Positions 17,184-26,505 of a DNA stretch of 64,000 bases are shown in pieces. How positions within the stretch are numbered: position 1 is the first letter of the stretch; the number at the start of each line of letters is the position of its first letter. Origin of the DNA: Berkiella sp963829835 (GTDB lineage: Bacteria > Pseudomonadota > Gammaproteobacteria > Berkiellales > Berkiellaceae); the NCBI GenBank assembly GCA_963829835.1, contig CAWHKC010000004.1, positions 1,178,001 to 1,242,000 of the forward strand. The letters are read 5' to 3'. A program made the position numbers and the translations under genes. The notes under the pieces were generated by a model. The model was not told the origin of the DNA. It ran no database searches and saw nothing but the letters and a program-made list of their open reading frames with translations.

Positions 17184-19174
17184 AACATTTCTATAGGATC
17201 TACATCTAGTGACCAACGGGCTTTTTTGCCCAGTTTTGAAGTTTCTAGGATTGAAGTTAAAAAGGTGAGCATATGGTGCAGGGGTTTACGATCGGCTGCC
17301 TGCACTAATAACTGATAACGAAACTGTCCTTGGCGTTTTAACATCGGTGCAGGAACCGGGCCTAAAATGCTGACCTTGCTATTGGGAATATGTTGAGAGG
17401 CCATTTGCAGCTCTTTTAAAAGGGCTTCTGGGATGTGAGGATTGGTGCCATGAGCGCGAATGAGCGCAAGATGTGAAAAGGGAGGCAGTTGGCTTTTTTC
17501 ACGCTCTTCTAATAATCCCTTTGCCAATTGCGGATAATCTTGATGTAAAATATGTTGTAGCAAAGGATGATCGGGGTGAAAGGTCTGGATGATGACTTTA
17601 CCTGCTTCATGAACCCGTCCTGCACGTCCTGCCACTTGGATTAATAATTGCGCCATTCGCTCAACAGCACGAAAATCGACACTAAATAAACCGCCATCGG
17701 CATCTACAATTGCCACCATATTCAGGTGAGGAAAGTGATGCCCTTTGGCAAGCATTTGTGTGCCAATTAATAATTGAGCTTCTTTATTTTGTGCTTTGCC
17801 AAGCAATGATTCCAAGCTGCCTTTTTTGCGAGTGGAGTCGCTGTCTATTCTTGCCATGGCGACATTAGGGAATCGTTCTTGTAAAAAATCTTCTAGTCGT
17901 TCTGTGCCCTGTCCAACCGGATGAAGATCTTTAGTTTGGCAATCAGGACAACTGCTCGGAATTTTGCGATGATGTAAGCAATGATGGCATATCAACGTAT
18001 GATTTTTATGATGGTATGTAAGCCTTGCATCACAACGTTCACATTGCGCAAGCCAACCGCAGGCATAACACATAAAAGTAGGGGCATAGCCGCGACGATT
18101 AATAAACAACAATACTTGTTGACCAGCAGTAAGGGAGTCTTCTATATTTTTTAATAAAGCGGCACTTAAACCTGCTTGTAGTTTATTATGGCGTACATCC
18201 ATTAGTGTCATATCTGGTAAATGCGCTTTAGTTGCTCTGGTTGATAAATGTAACCAATGATATTTACCGCTTTTGGCATTATGAATTGTTTCAAAAGCGG
18301 GTGTTGCTGAGCCAAGGATGATAGGGCAGCTAAGCATTTTAGCTCTTAATACACCCAGATCTCGTGCAGAATAGCGAAAGCCTTCTTGCTGCTTGAAAGA
18401 AGGATCATGCTCCTCATCAATAACCAATAAACCTAATTTGGCAAATGGTAAAAAGATGGCCGAACGCGTCCCGATTACGATACTTGCTGTTGCATTACGC
18501 ACTTTCATCCACGCTTCAAAACGTTGAGAGGGCGTCATACGTGAATGAAAACAAACAACACTTTCCCCAAATCTGGCAACAAATCTGGCATGCGTTTGAG
18601 GGGTGAGTGAAATTTCAGGTACTAAGATGAGCACCTGTTTTTGTTCTTGCAACATTTGAGATGCAGCTTGTAAATAAACTTCCGTTTTGCCGCTGCCGGT
18701 AATGCCTTCTAGCAAAAATGGCTGAAATTCATCTTTTTTTAATAAAATAGCATCAAGCGCTGATTGTTGATCGGCATTTAAGGTTAATCCATCCTTCTCG
18801 ATGACAGGGGAGTGTGGTGATTCCTTAAATTTATCAATCGATTTACCAAGTCGGATCCCAGCTGGGATCCCAGTGAAGGTCACTTCACCTATCGGGTGAT
18901 GATAATAGCGGGAAGTTATTTCAATAAAGTCGCAAAGTGTAGATGGAAATAAAGGTTCGGTTTCACATATTTCGCTAATGACTTTTAATTGTTCAATGGG
19001 GATAGTGGACTTTTCGATTTGCCCCATCACAATCCCAATGCGATGTTGGCGACCAAAGGGTACTTTAACGCGCGTACCCCTTGCAAGCAACGTGTCATTA
19101 AGAGGCAAATAATCAAACAAGCGGCGCAGGGGAACATCCAGCGCCACTTGGTAAATCATTTGCTTATCTGTCAT
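17180..19174 (-). CDS. priA: primosomal protein N' (replication restart helicase PriA)
   Basis: This 664-residue superfamily 2 helicase restarts stalled replication forks. Walker A is GITGSGKTEV (near residue 160), the DEEH box is in VIDEEHD, and the zinc cluster is visible as CYACGWLAQCERC ... CHHCLHH ... CPDC, with all eight cysteines. The C-terminal helicase motif QVAGRAGR is intact. It is somewhat shorter than E. coli PriA (732), within the family's range. Its start overlaps the tex stop by four bases (ATGA), so tex and priA are coupled. Confidence 0.96.
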   Translation of the reverse strand: MTDKQMIYQVALDVPLRRLFDYLPLNDTLLARGTRVKVPFGRQHRIGIVMGQIEKSTIPIEQLKVISEICETEPLFPSTLCDFIEITSRYYHHPIGEVTFTGIPAGIRLGKSIDKFKESPHSPVIEKDGLTLNADQQSALDAILLKKDEFQPFLLEGITGSGKTEVYLQAASQMLQEQKQVLILVPEISLTPQTHARFVARFGESVVCFHSRMTPSQRFEAWMKVRNATASIVIGTRSAIFLPFAKLGLLVIDEEHDPSFKQQEGFRYSARDLGVLRAKMLSCPIILGSATPAFETIHNAKSGKYHWLHLSTRATKAHLPDMTLMDVRHNKLQAGLSAALLKNIEDSLTAGQQVLLFINRRGYAPTFMCYACGWLAQCERCDARLTYHHKNHTLICHHCLHHRKIPSSCPDCQTKDLHPVGQGTERLEDFLQERFPNVAMARIDSDSTRKKGSLESLLGKAQNKEAQLLIGTQMLAKGHHFPHLNMVAIVDADGGLFSVDFRAVERMAQLLIQVAGRAGRVHEAGKVIIQTFHPDHPLLQHILHQDYPQLAKGLLEEREKSQLPPFSHLALIRAHGTNPHIPEALLKELQMASQHIPNSKVSILGPVPAPMLKRQGQFRYQLLVQAADRKPLHHMLTFLTSILETSKLGKKARWSLDVDPIEMF

Positions 19175-21513
19175 TTCTTCCCTTTAAGAGCCGCCTCTAA
19201 CAACAATCCTAAAGAACCGGTTTGTTGTTCCTTGGGAGCAGATTTTTGTTTATGTCCACTATAGGTATTGCTTTTGTTGTGCGAATATTTTGCACCAGGT
19301 TGTTCTCTTTGTTCCCTGGGTGCGCTCTTAGGGGACCTCTCAGCAAATTTTTCCAAACACATCGATAAACTAATGCGTTTTCGTTGCGCATCTACTTCAA
19401 GCACTTTTACTTTGACAATTTGCCCGGTTTTAACGACATTGCGGGGATCTTTCACGAATTCATTTGAGAGTTGTGAAATATGCACTAATCCATCTTGATG
19501 CACGCCTATATCAACAAAGGCGCCAAAGTTGGCAACATTGGTTACAATGCCTTCCAAAATCATGTCTTGCTTTAAATCTTTTAAAGATTCGACACCTTCT
19601 TTAAATTGAGCTGTTTGAAAACTTGCCCGTGGATCGCGACCTGGTTTTTCCAATTCTTTGAGGATGTCTTTAATGGTGGGTAAACCAAATTTATCCGTGA
19701 CAAATTCTTTTGCATCTAAAGAATGTAAAAAAGCACTGTTACCTATCACATCAGAAATGCTTCGGGATGATTTTGCTAAAATGTTTTCAACCACAGGATA
19801 AGCTTCCGGATGGACGCAAGAGGCATCCAATGGATTTTCTCCCTTCATGATTCTTAAAAATCCTGCCGCTTGTTCAAAGGCTTTTTCACCAAGTCTGGAT
19901 ACCTTTTTCAATTGTGGTCGACTTTGAAAAGGCCCGTTTTGCTCGCGATATTCAATGATATTATTCGCAATCTGTTGGTTTAATCCGGCAACATGCGTGA
20001 GTAAAGGACCAGAAGCGGTATTGACATCAACCCCAACGGCATTCACCGCGTCTTCAACAACCGTATCGAGCGTACGGGCTAATTTTGTTTGATTAACATC
20101 ATGCTGGTATTGGCCAACACCGATAGATTTGGGTTCAATCTTCACTAATTCTGCCAGCGGATCTTGAACCCGTCTAGCAATGGAGACCGCTCCTCTTAGG
20201 GAAACATCCAAATTGGGAAACTCATTGCTTGCTAATTCAGAAGCAGAATAAACAGAAGCGCCTGCTTCAGAAGTAACCACTTTGGTTAATTTGAAATCAG
20301 GATGCAGTTTCATCAAATCTTCAACCAATTTTTCGGTTTCTCTGGAAGCAGTACCATTGCCGATACTCACCAGTTTAATATCATGGGTTTTGACGAGGTG
20401 TTGCAATGAAGCTAATGATTCTTTCCATTTGTTATGAGGCTGATGAGGATAAATCGTATCCGTGGCAAGTAATTTACCTGTAGGATCAACCACGGCAACT
20501 TTCACACCCGTTCGTAATCCAGGATCAAGTCCAATAGTTGTCATATGACCAGCCGGAGGTGCCATTAATAAATCATGCAAATTGCTCTTGAAAACAGAAA
20601 TAGCTTCTTCTTCAGCTTCTTCTCGCAGTAATCCCAGTAATTCTGTTTCAAGATGAGGCTGAATTTTAATACGCCATGTCCAGCGCACAACTTCCTGTAA
20701 CCAAGCATCAGCTTTACGAGATAAAGATTGGATCTGAAAATGTTGAGCAATCATTGGTACGACAGGACTTGCATCAGGATTTTCAATTTCTGATGGTAGT
20801 ATTAATGAAAGTTGTAAAAAGCCTTCTTTACGACCTCTTAACATTGCAAGACAGCGATGTGATGGTACTTTTTTCCAGAGTTCAGTGTGATCAAAATAAT
20901 CTTGAAATTTTTGAGCCTCGGTAGCTTTTTCTGCAACAACTTTACTTTGAATATGGCAATTTTCTTGCAAAAAGCTTCGAATTTTGCCCATCAGCTCAGG
21001 ATCTTCAGCAAACCGTTCCATTAATATATAACGAGCACCTTCTAAGGCAGCTTTGATATCTGGTACGCCTTTCTCAGCATCGATAAATTTTTCAGCTTCG
21101 GCTTCAGGAACAAGCGTAGGATCTTGTAAAAGGGAATCGCTAAGAGGTTGTAATCCTGCCTCAATTGCAATTTGCCCTTTAGTACGACGTTTGGGTTTAT
21201 AGGGTCGATAAAGATCTTCTAATCGTATTTTAGTGTCTGCTTGCAGAATGTCTGCTTCTAATTCGGGGGTGAGTTTATTTTGTTCTTTAATGCTATTTAA
21301 AATGGTGCTTCGTCGTTCTTCGAGCTCACGGATATAAATGAGCCGTTCTTGTAATACCCGCAGCTGAATATCATCAAGACCTCTGGTTGCTTCTTTTCGG
21401 TAACGGGCAATAAAAGGGACGGTTGATCCCTCATCCAAAAGCTGGATAGCTGCCTTTACTTGGTCAGGTGTTGCAGAGATGTCTTGGGCAATGCGCTCTT
21501 CAATTGGGAGCAT
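19171..21513 (-). CDS. tex: Tex family transcription accessory protein (S1 RNA-binding)
   Basis: The 780-residue cytosolic nucleic-acid-binding protein has the Tex layout: a helical N terminus beginning MLPIEERIAQDI, the RNase H-like YqgF domain with TIGLDPGLRTGVKVAVVD, the helix-hairpin-helix part (VGVDVNTASGPLL, and later FQSRPQLKKVSRLGEKAFEQ), and a C-terminal S1 domain (VTNVANFGAFVDIGVHQDGLVHIS). The start at 21513 is preferred because AGGAAA precedes it and family members start there; the frame extends upstream to 21591 with a hydrophobic stretch that is probably untranslated. The tail is Lys/Ser/Gln-rich. Confidence 0.95.
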   Translation of the reverse strand: MLPIEERIAQDISATPDQVKAAIQLLDEGSTVPFIARYRKEATRGLDDIQLRVLQERLIYIRELEERRSTILNSIKEQNKLTPELEADILQADTKIRLEDLYRPYKPKRRTKGQIAIEAGLQPLSDSLLQDPTLVPEAEAEKFIDAEKGVPDIKAALEGARYILMERFAEDPELMGKIRSFLQENCHIQSKVVAEKATEAQKFQDYFDHTELWKKVPSHRCLAMLRGRKEGFLQLSLILPSEIENPDASPVVPMIAQHFQIQSLSRKADAWLQEVVRWTWRIKIQPHLETELLGLLREEAEEEAISVFKSNLHDLLMAPPAGHMTTIGLDPGLRTGVKVAVVDPTGKLLATDTIYPHQPHNKWKESLASLQHLVKTHDIKLVSIGNGTASRETEKLVEDLMKLHPDFKLTKVVTSEAGASVYSASELASNEFPNLDVSLRGAVSIARRVQDPLAELVKIEPKSIGVGQYQHDVNQTKLARTLDTVVEDAVNAVGVDVNTASGPLLTHVAGLNQQIANNIIEYREQNGPFQSRPQLKKVSRLGEKAFEQAAGFLRIMKGENPLDASCVHPEAYPVVENILAKSSRSISDVIGNSAFLHSLDAKEFVTDKFGLPTIKDILKELEKPGRDPRASFQTAQFKEGVESLKDLKQDMILEGIVTNVANFGAFVDIGVHQDGLVHISQLSNEFVKDPRNVVKTGQIVKVKVLEVDAQRKRISLSMCLEKFAERSPKSAPREQREQPGAKYSHNKSNTYSGHKQKSAPKEQQTGSLGLLLEAALKGKK

Positions 21514-21597
21514 AGTTAATCGTTTCCTATACGGGTAAGGTAATCCTGATATAAAAATTGGTAAGCATAAAAGAAAAAGCCAAAATTGCAAAATCGG

Positions 21598-22866
21598 CTA
21601 TTTAGCATAATAAGTATGAGACCATTGTTTTATCTGTTTGGCCATAGAGCCGGTAATTTTCAAAAGAGACTCTTTATCTATTGTAAACGCAGGTGTGGTA
21701 TAGATTATATCCCCAAAAGGGCGACACCAAACACCATCTTGAATAAATTGTTGCTTAAACCAATTGACTTCTTCCCCTAAAGGGCGTTCCAGTTGTACCA
21801 CTCCAATAGCTCCTTTGACTCGAATATCTTTGACTCCTTCGATGTTAATTAATGGCAGGAGTTCGTCCTTAAGGAATCCTTCCAGATCAGCCACTTGGAC
21901 TAATCTGGATTCATTTTCAAATAAATCTAAAGAAGCATTGGCAGCCGCACAGGCAATCGCATTCCCCATAAAAGTAGTACCATGCATAAGGGCTCTTTCA
22001 GGGTCATTATCAAGAAAAGCATTATAAATTTTATCATTAGCAATGGTTGCTGCCAGGGGTAAAGTTCCGCCAGTGAGTGCTTTAGATAAACAAATAATAT
22101 CTGGGACACAACTTGCTTGTTCGATGGCAAAAAGGGAGCCCGTACGGCCAAAGCCGGTAAATATTTCATCTACAATGACCAAGACACCATAACGTTGGCA
22201 AAGCGTGCAGATGGCGTTTAATATCTGCGCAGAGTGCATTTTCATACCCCCTGCGCCTTGTACTAACGGTTCTATTAACAAACCAGCGACGGTAGAAGAG
22301 TGTTTGGATAACCAACTTTCAAACTCTATGAGTAAGTCATCTGTTGCAGGGAGTTTGAGAATATGCTGCGCTGGTAATATATCATGAAAGAGTTTATGCA
22401 TACCCTCAATAGGGTCGCAAACCGACATCGTAAAAAAAGTATCTCCATGATAACCGTGTTCAAAAGAAATAAATTTCAGGCGTTGATTTTCTTGCTGGTG
22501 TTTCCAATATTGCAAAGCCATTTTCATTGCAATTTCGACAGCGACAGATCCTGATTCACTATAGAAGACATGATTTAAATTGCCTGGGAGTAGCTTGGAT
22601 AAACGCGTCGCCAAGGTTTGAGCTTGCGGGTGACACAGCCCCCCTAACATTACATGTGGCAAAATAGCCACTTGTTCTTGGATAGCACTCACGATATGTG
22701 GATGATTGTAACCATGGCAGGCTGTCCACCATGAGGCAACGCCATCAATTATTTGCCTACCATCGGCAAGCATTAAGGTTGATCCTTGCGTGCGCACGAC
22801 TTCTAAAGGCTTTAGAGCCGTTTGCATTTGTGCATAGGGTAACCAGACAGTAGCATTTTGAGTCAT
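21598..22866 (-). CDS. bioA: adenosylmethionine-8-amino-7-oxononanoate aminotransferase
   Basis: This class III PLP aminotransferase makes 7,8-diaminononanoate in biotin synthesis using SAM as the amino donor. The 422 residues include the substrate motif ASWWTACHGYNHP near residue 44, the PLP region VDEIFTGFGRTG, and the lysine motif LSKALTGGTLPLAAT. It is divergent from bioD, 48 bases away. The next biotin genes (bioB, bioF, bioC) are not in the window. Confidence 0.96.
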   Translation of the reverse strand: MTQNATVWLPYAQMQTALKPLEVVRTQGSTLMLADGRQIIDGVASWWTACHGYNHPHIVSAIQEQVAILPHVMLGGLCHPQAQTLATRLSKLLPGNLNHVFYSESGSVAVEIAMKMALQYWKHQQENQRLKFISFEHGYHGDTFFTMSVCDPIEGMHKLFHDILPAQHILKLPATDDLLIEFESWLSKHSSTVAGLLIEPLVQGAGGMKMHSAQILNAICTLCQRYGVLVIVDEIFTGFGRTGSLFAIEQASCVPDIICLSKALTGGTLPLAATIANDKIYNAFLDNDPERALMHGTTFMGNAIACAAANASLDLFENESRLVQVADLEGFLKDELLPLINIEGVKDIRVKGAIGVVQLERPLGEEVNWFKQQFIQDGVWCRPFGDIIYTTPAFTIDKESLLKITGSMAKQIKQWSHTYYAK

Positions 22867-22879
22867 GGTTGATTACCAT
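22865..22879. promoter_or_regulatory. palindrome in the bioA-bioD spacer
   Basis: ATGGT-TGATT-ACCAT, an inverted repeat, overlaps the bioA start codon in the short divergent spacer. It does not match the BirA operator consensus (TTGTAAACC...GGTTTACAA). It could be a regulator site or chance. Confidence 0.25.
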
Positions 22880-22914
22880 CGTCGTTTTTGATTGGGCGTC
22901 ATAATAACATAACT

Positions 22915-23622
22915 ATGAGTGGATTATTCATCACTGGCACGGGTACTGGGATCGGGAAAACGTATCTAACGCAAAGGCTGTTGCAGCTAGATCGGTTGTT
23001 AGAAAAATGTTTAACGGCCAGTAAGCCTATTATTTCTGGTTGGCCACAAGCAGATCAAGACATCCAACGTACTGATACAGGGATATTGCTGCAAGCGCAG
23101 CAAAAATCTGTCACACAAGAAAATATTGCAGCGTGTTCTCCGTGGCGTTACACGCTCCCGCTTACTCCTAGTATGGCGGCTCAGAAAGAAGGTAAAATTA
23201 TTGATCAAAAACAATTGAATCAGTATTGTCAGAAAAATTTTGCAGATGCAAAAAAAGCCCAACAAATTCATCTGATGGAAGGTGTTGGTGGCGTCATGGC
23301 ACCTATTGGTCAACGATTTACGGTATTGGATTGGCTAGAACAACTTCATTGTCCTTGTATCCTTGTAACAGGCTCTTATTTAGGAACATTAAGTCATACT
23401 TTGACAGCGATTGCAGTATTAAAGAGCAAAGGGTTAGAAATTATGGCTGTGCTTGTTAATGAAACACCAGAAAGTAATGTGTCATTGAATGAAACAAAAG
23501 CGTGTTTGCAAGAAATGATATCTCCGATAAAAGTGATGACATTAACTCTTGCAAAAAAGAGTGTAGAGCAAGATGAAGAATTAATCGCTTTTTATAATCA
23601 TATTGTTAGGCAGGTTAAATGA
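22915..23622 (+). CDS. bioD: dethiobiotin synthetase
   Basis: The 235-residue P-loop enzyme forms the ureido ring of dethiobiotin from diaminononanoate, CO2 and ATP. Its N terminus MSGLFITGTGTGIGKTYL carries the Walker A loop; the conserved EGVGGVMAP segment follows near residue 125. The start at 22915 is chosen because the BioD fold begins there; an in-frame ATG at 22888 would add nine non-family residues. Its stop overlaps the next gene (ATGA). Confidence 0.94.
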   Translation: MSGLFITGTGTGIGKTYLTQRLLQLDRLLEKCLTASKPIISGWPQADQDIQRTDTGILLQAQQKSVTQENIAACSPWRYTLPLTPSMAAQKEGKIIDQKQLNQYCQKNFADAKKAQQIHLMEGVGGVMAPIGQRFTVLDWLEQLHCPCILVTGSYLGTLSHTLTAIAVLKSKGLEIMAVLVNETPESNVSLNETKACLQEMISPIKVMTLTLAKKSVEQDEELIAFYNHIVRQVK

Positions 23623-23888
23623 GAGAATTAAATTTATCAGAATGTTTATTTGTGCATGCAGCAAATAAGGAAGAGCTGATAAAACATCAAGAATTTGAAT
23701 ACCAGCAACAATTCTTGGGTGCTTTATTTGGCGCTGCTATCCTGTCTATAAGCGGTGGCTTGGCGGGATACTATATGGCGAGTAGTGTGAGCTGGTTAGG
23801 TGTGAAAGTCGCTTCGTCGTTCATGGGTGCTTATGGTGGTTTCGTCATCGGGCGCATTGTGGGGCCTAATTTGTTTTTTTGTGTCTAA
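23619..23888 (+). CDS. small bacteriocin-like membrane peptide with an atypical leader
   Basis: This 89-residue protein starts with MRELNLSECLFVHA, clearly like the leaders of three other small genes in the window (MRxLxxxE...VSGG) but lacking the Gly-Gly cleavage site. The C-terminal half is a Gly/Ala-rich membrane segment (GALFGAAILSISGGLAGYY and VASSFMGAYGGFVIGRIVG), as in class II microcins and glycine-zipper peptides. The ATG overlaps the bioD stop, so it is translated with bioD. It may be a diverged bacteriocin-like gene or a non-processed relative such as an immunity partner. Function is not known. Confidence 0.7.
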   Translation: MRELNLSECLFVHAANKEELIKHQEFEYQQQFLGALFGAAILSISGGLAGYYMASSVSWLGVKVASSFMGAYGGFVIGRIVGPNLFFCV

Positions 23889-23972
23889 AAAGGGTCCCAG
23901 GTAAATGCTGCGATTTATTTTTCATTGTGATATACTTTGCCACCTTAGAAGGTAGATAAGAAAGGCGTTCTC

Positions 23973-24896
23973 ATGCGTTCTTCTCTTAGAATTTTACCTA
24001 TTATTGTGGGTATTTTCGTTGTTTTCTCGAGTTTTCCAGCTCTAGCAAGAAGTCGTGTAGATACTTCTTTCATTCCCCAATTGCATCCTGTCTTACCTAT
24101 TCAATTAGATAATAAGCAAGACATTCAAGCGCAGCAGATTTGGCAAGAAATCATATCCAAGGGTTATAGTGTGCATCAAGGCACAGATAAAACCATGCGA
24201 CCTATTTTTGGACAAATTCAAGCTCATCTAGAACAACAAATGATCAACTCTTTTTCGCAGATCCCCTTAGGTTCTACGTTGTGGATCATTCATACACCAT
24301 TAATCGCAACACCTCTTGTGACAAACGATGAAGTAAGCAAAACTTTAGTTTCAAGTGAAATCCAAAACACTGCACTGGCTCGCGCAAAAATTATGCGCGA
24401 ATATTTAGCTAAAGGAGGTCTCTTGGTTGTTGCTTACCAATCCAATTTGCGAGAAGGTAAATCAGGCCGAACCCAAGATCAAATAGCAATTTTTGAAGCT
24501 TTAAAACAACAATATCCTAAACAAGTAGTAGAATTTCCTATAGACGTTAATCATTTTCCAAATGGGTCATTTCCTCGAGAAAATATTGGCGCAACTTATC
24601 TTACGCAAATGCCAAGTGGCAACATAGTGGAAATGACTAATCTTGGTGTACAAATAAATGGATCACGGGAAGATGCAATGTGGGGAGTCTGGTTACAAGA
24701 ACGTAACGATCCCCAAACGGCTGTCAATTCACGTTTAACGTCAAGTTTTCAGTTTCTCTTCGCAAACGGATTGCACAATGTTCTAACAAAACATGCTCAC
24801 CAGCAAGGAATTGCTCCTGAAAAAGTGTTAGCGTTATTGGCGCGTTTTTCAACGGGAGAGGATTCCCCTCATGAAGCAATACGGAATCAAAAGTAA
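23973..24896 (+). CDS. exported protein of unknown function
   Basis: The 307-residue protein has a clear signal peptide (residues 1-25, ILPIIVGIFVVFSSFPALARS) and no further TM segment, so it is probably periplasmic or secreted. I do not recognise a domain. The body is mixed alpha/beta, with GSTLWIIHTPLIATPL and GGLLVVAYQSNLREGKSG suggesting strands that could form a Rossmann-like sheet. AAGAAAGG precedes the ATG at 23973. A TATACT with upstream TG lies at 23931-23936 as a possible -10. It stands alone. Confidence 0.75.
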   Translation: MRSSLRILPIIVGIFVVFSSFPALARSRVDTSFIPQLHPVLPIQLDNKQDIQAQQIWQEIISKGYSVHQGTDKTMRPIFGQIQAHLEQQMINSFSQIPLGSTLWIIHTPLIATPLVTNDEVSKTLVSSEIQNTALARAKIMREYLAKGGLLVVAYQSNLREGKSGRTQDQIAIFEALKQQYPKQVVEFPIDVNHFPNGSFPRENIGATYLTQMPSGNIVEMTNLGVQINGSREDAMWGVWLQERNDPQTAVNSRLTSSFQFLFANGLHNVLTKHAHQQGIAPEKVLALLARFSTGEDSPHEAIRNQK

Positions 24897-24952
24897 AATT
24901 ACAATTGGTTGCGTGTTAGTCTATAAACTATAAAACGACATTGGGGTGCGAA

Positions 24953-26398
24953 ATGTTGAATGATTTCAATTTTGCAAACTTAGCTGCTATTAGTACGCCG
25001 CGTTCTACCAAGTTGGGAGGTCTTTTGCCTCCTCTTAAAACGATATTGGCACTGTTGATAGTTGCAATAGCGATATCGGCAGGGGCTTGGTTGTGGACAG
25101 GGCTTTGGGCTGGAGCAATGGCTGGTGCGTCATCGTATCTGCCGATCTTGGGAGAAACGATACTCGGTGTGCTTGGGCTTGCAGTTGTTAATTATTGGTT
25201 TAGCCGTGAAATTAACACAGCGATGCTGAGTACGCGTGAAGCACGTGCTCCTTTTGTCTTTAGTAAAAAAGTCAATCCTACAAGTTTAACTAAATTAGTA
25301 GACCATGTTCGTATTGAAGTGAATGAACATTTTAGAAAACTCTATGGCGTAAAACATCAAGATATACCAATGCCAAGATTGTTGACCTATGCCAAGGTTG
25401 ATATTGAAGTGAGTTCAGAGGGGCGAAATCCAGGCAAAGCAGGGATCTTTTTCTCTTCAGGTTGTTTTGACTATCGAAGAAATAATTTAGATCAACGTCA
25501 GCTTGCTGCGCTGATTGAAATGGAGCTCGTAAAAATATATTTAAGACGCGGTTTTTCTCGCACGGTGGTGGGGATGGGGGCGTCTTTAGCTAACACCTTG
25601 CAAAACCTGAATAATTCAGAGTTTTTCTTATATCGAGTGCTTGGCATATTAACAGGTCCTGTTCAATTTATTTTATTATTGGAACGTTCGCTCAATCGAT
25701 CTTATGAATATGAAGCATCAAAGCATGTTGTTGATTGTGGTCGTGGTATCGATTTAATGAATGCGATTGATAAAAAAGTCTGTAATACCCTTGAAACGGT
25801 TGAGACAGGTGCGGAATTAAAAGCGGATCAGAATTTATATAAACGCACCCCCTATAATGGTTATATGAAAGGGGTGATTAAGCTTTTTACGGATTGGATT
25901 GATGAAAATGAATTAGCAGGCGATGATAAAACAGGTTATCGGATCTTGAGCTTGCCGGACATTTTGGTGCGTGAAGGAATTTATTATTTCAATGAATTAT
26001 GGAAAAAAGAACCACGGGCGACAAACTTAAAAAATTATTTAAGAACCATTATCAAAGGTCCCGTTGGCAATAAAGAAGTGACAATGGGAACAGCAACATC
26101 GGCAGATGTCCCAGTACTCCAAGATTATTACATGAGTGTTAATAGCACTTTATATAATAAGATTCCACCAGCGAATAGATACGATGTCATTGGGCCTAAC
26201 GGTTCTGGTTATGTGACGCCAATATTGCCTGACAATGCGCCTATTACAACGCCTATTGCTGGGGGCGGCCAACAAGTTTTGCTCGATCCTGCTCGGCTTC
26301 TCAGATTTGCGCCAGTAGCAGCCCCTGCTCCGATTCCTGTTCCTGTTCCTCAACAACCACCAGTGGATCCAGCTGCGGGTGTAGGTTTTAATCCGTAA
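24953..26398 (+). CDS. M48-like membrane protein with a degenerate zinc site
   Basis: The 481-residue protein has two N-terminal membrane helices (about 30-55 and 62-83) and then a region resembling HtpX-type M48 peptidases: EGRNPGKAGIFFSSG matches the strand before the catalytic helix, and QRQLAALIEMELVKIYLRR sits where LAAVLAHELGHI..R is expected. Both zinc histidines of HExxH are replaced (Met190, Lys194) while Glu191 stays; the third ligand region reads EYEASKH where ExEAD is usual. It should therefore be catalytically dead. The C terminus is a Pro/Ala/Val-rich tail. The start at 24953 has GGGGTG before it; an in-frame TTG at 24941 is the alternative. A binding or regulatory role is inferred. 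Confidence 0.65.
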   Translation: MLNDFNFANLAAISTPRSTKLGGLLPPLKTILALLIVAIAISAGAWLWTGLWAGAMAGASSYLPILGETILGVLGLAVVNYWFSREINTAMLSTREARAPFVFSKKVNPTSLTKLVDHVRIEVNEHFRKLYGVKHQDIPMPRLLTYAKVDIEVSSEGRNPGKAGIFFSSGCFDYRRNNLDQRQLAALIEMELVKIYLRRGFSRTVVGMGASLANTLQNLNNSEFFLYRVLGILTGPVQFILLLERSLNRSYEYEASKHVVDCGRGIDLMNAIDKKVCNTLETVETGAELKADQNLYKRTPYNGYMKGVIKLFTDWIDENELAGDDKTGYRILSLPDILVREGIYYFNELWKKEPRATNLKNYLRTIIKGPVGNKEVTMGTATSADVPVLQDYYMSVNSTLYNKIPPANRYDVIGPNGSGYVTPILPDNAPITTPIAGGGQQVLLDPARLLRFAPVAAPAPIPVPVPQQPPVDPAAGVGFNP

Positions 26399-26405
26399 TT
26401 CAATT

Positions 26406-26437
26406 TTGTCATGCCAGGACTCCTCTTGGCATGACAA
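26406..26437. repeat. perfect intergenic hairpin
   Basis: TTGTCATGCCA and TGGCATGACAA form an 11-bp perfect stem with a 10-base loop just after the M48-like gene. No U-run follows, so it is a weak terminator at best; it looks like a dispersed palindromic element. Confidence 0.6.
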
Positions 26438-26505
26438 TCCACCTCTTACTCTTTTCATTTAACCACGCTAATATACTAATCATGTTACCCTAAAGGACTA
26501 GCCAC

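Noticed and set aside
21514..21591. N-terminal extension of tex with a hydrophobic start (MQFWLFLLCLPIF)
   Set aside because: Tex is cytosolic and its family start is at 21513 with a proper ribosome site; the extension is probably untranslated leader.
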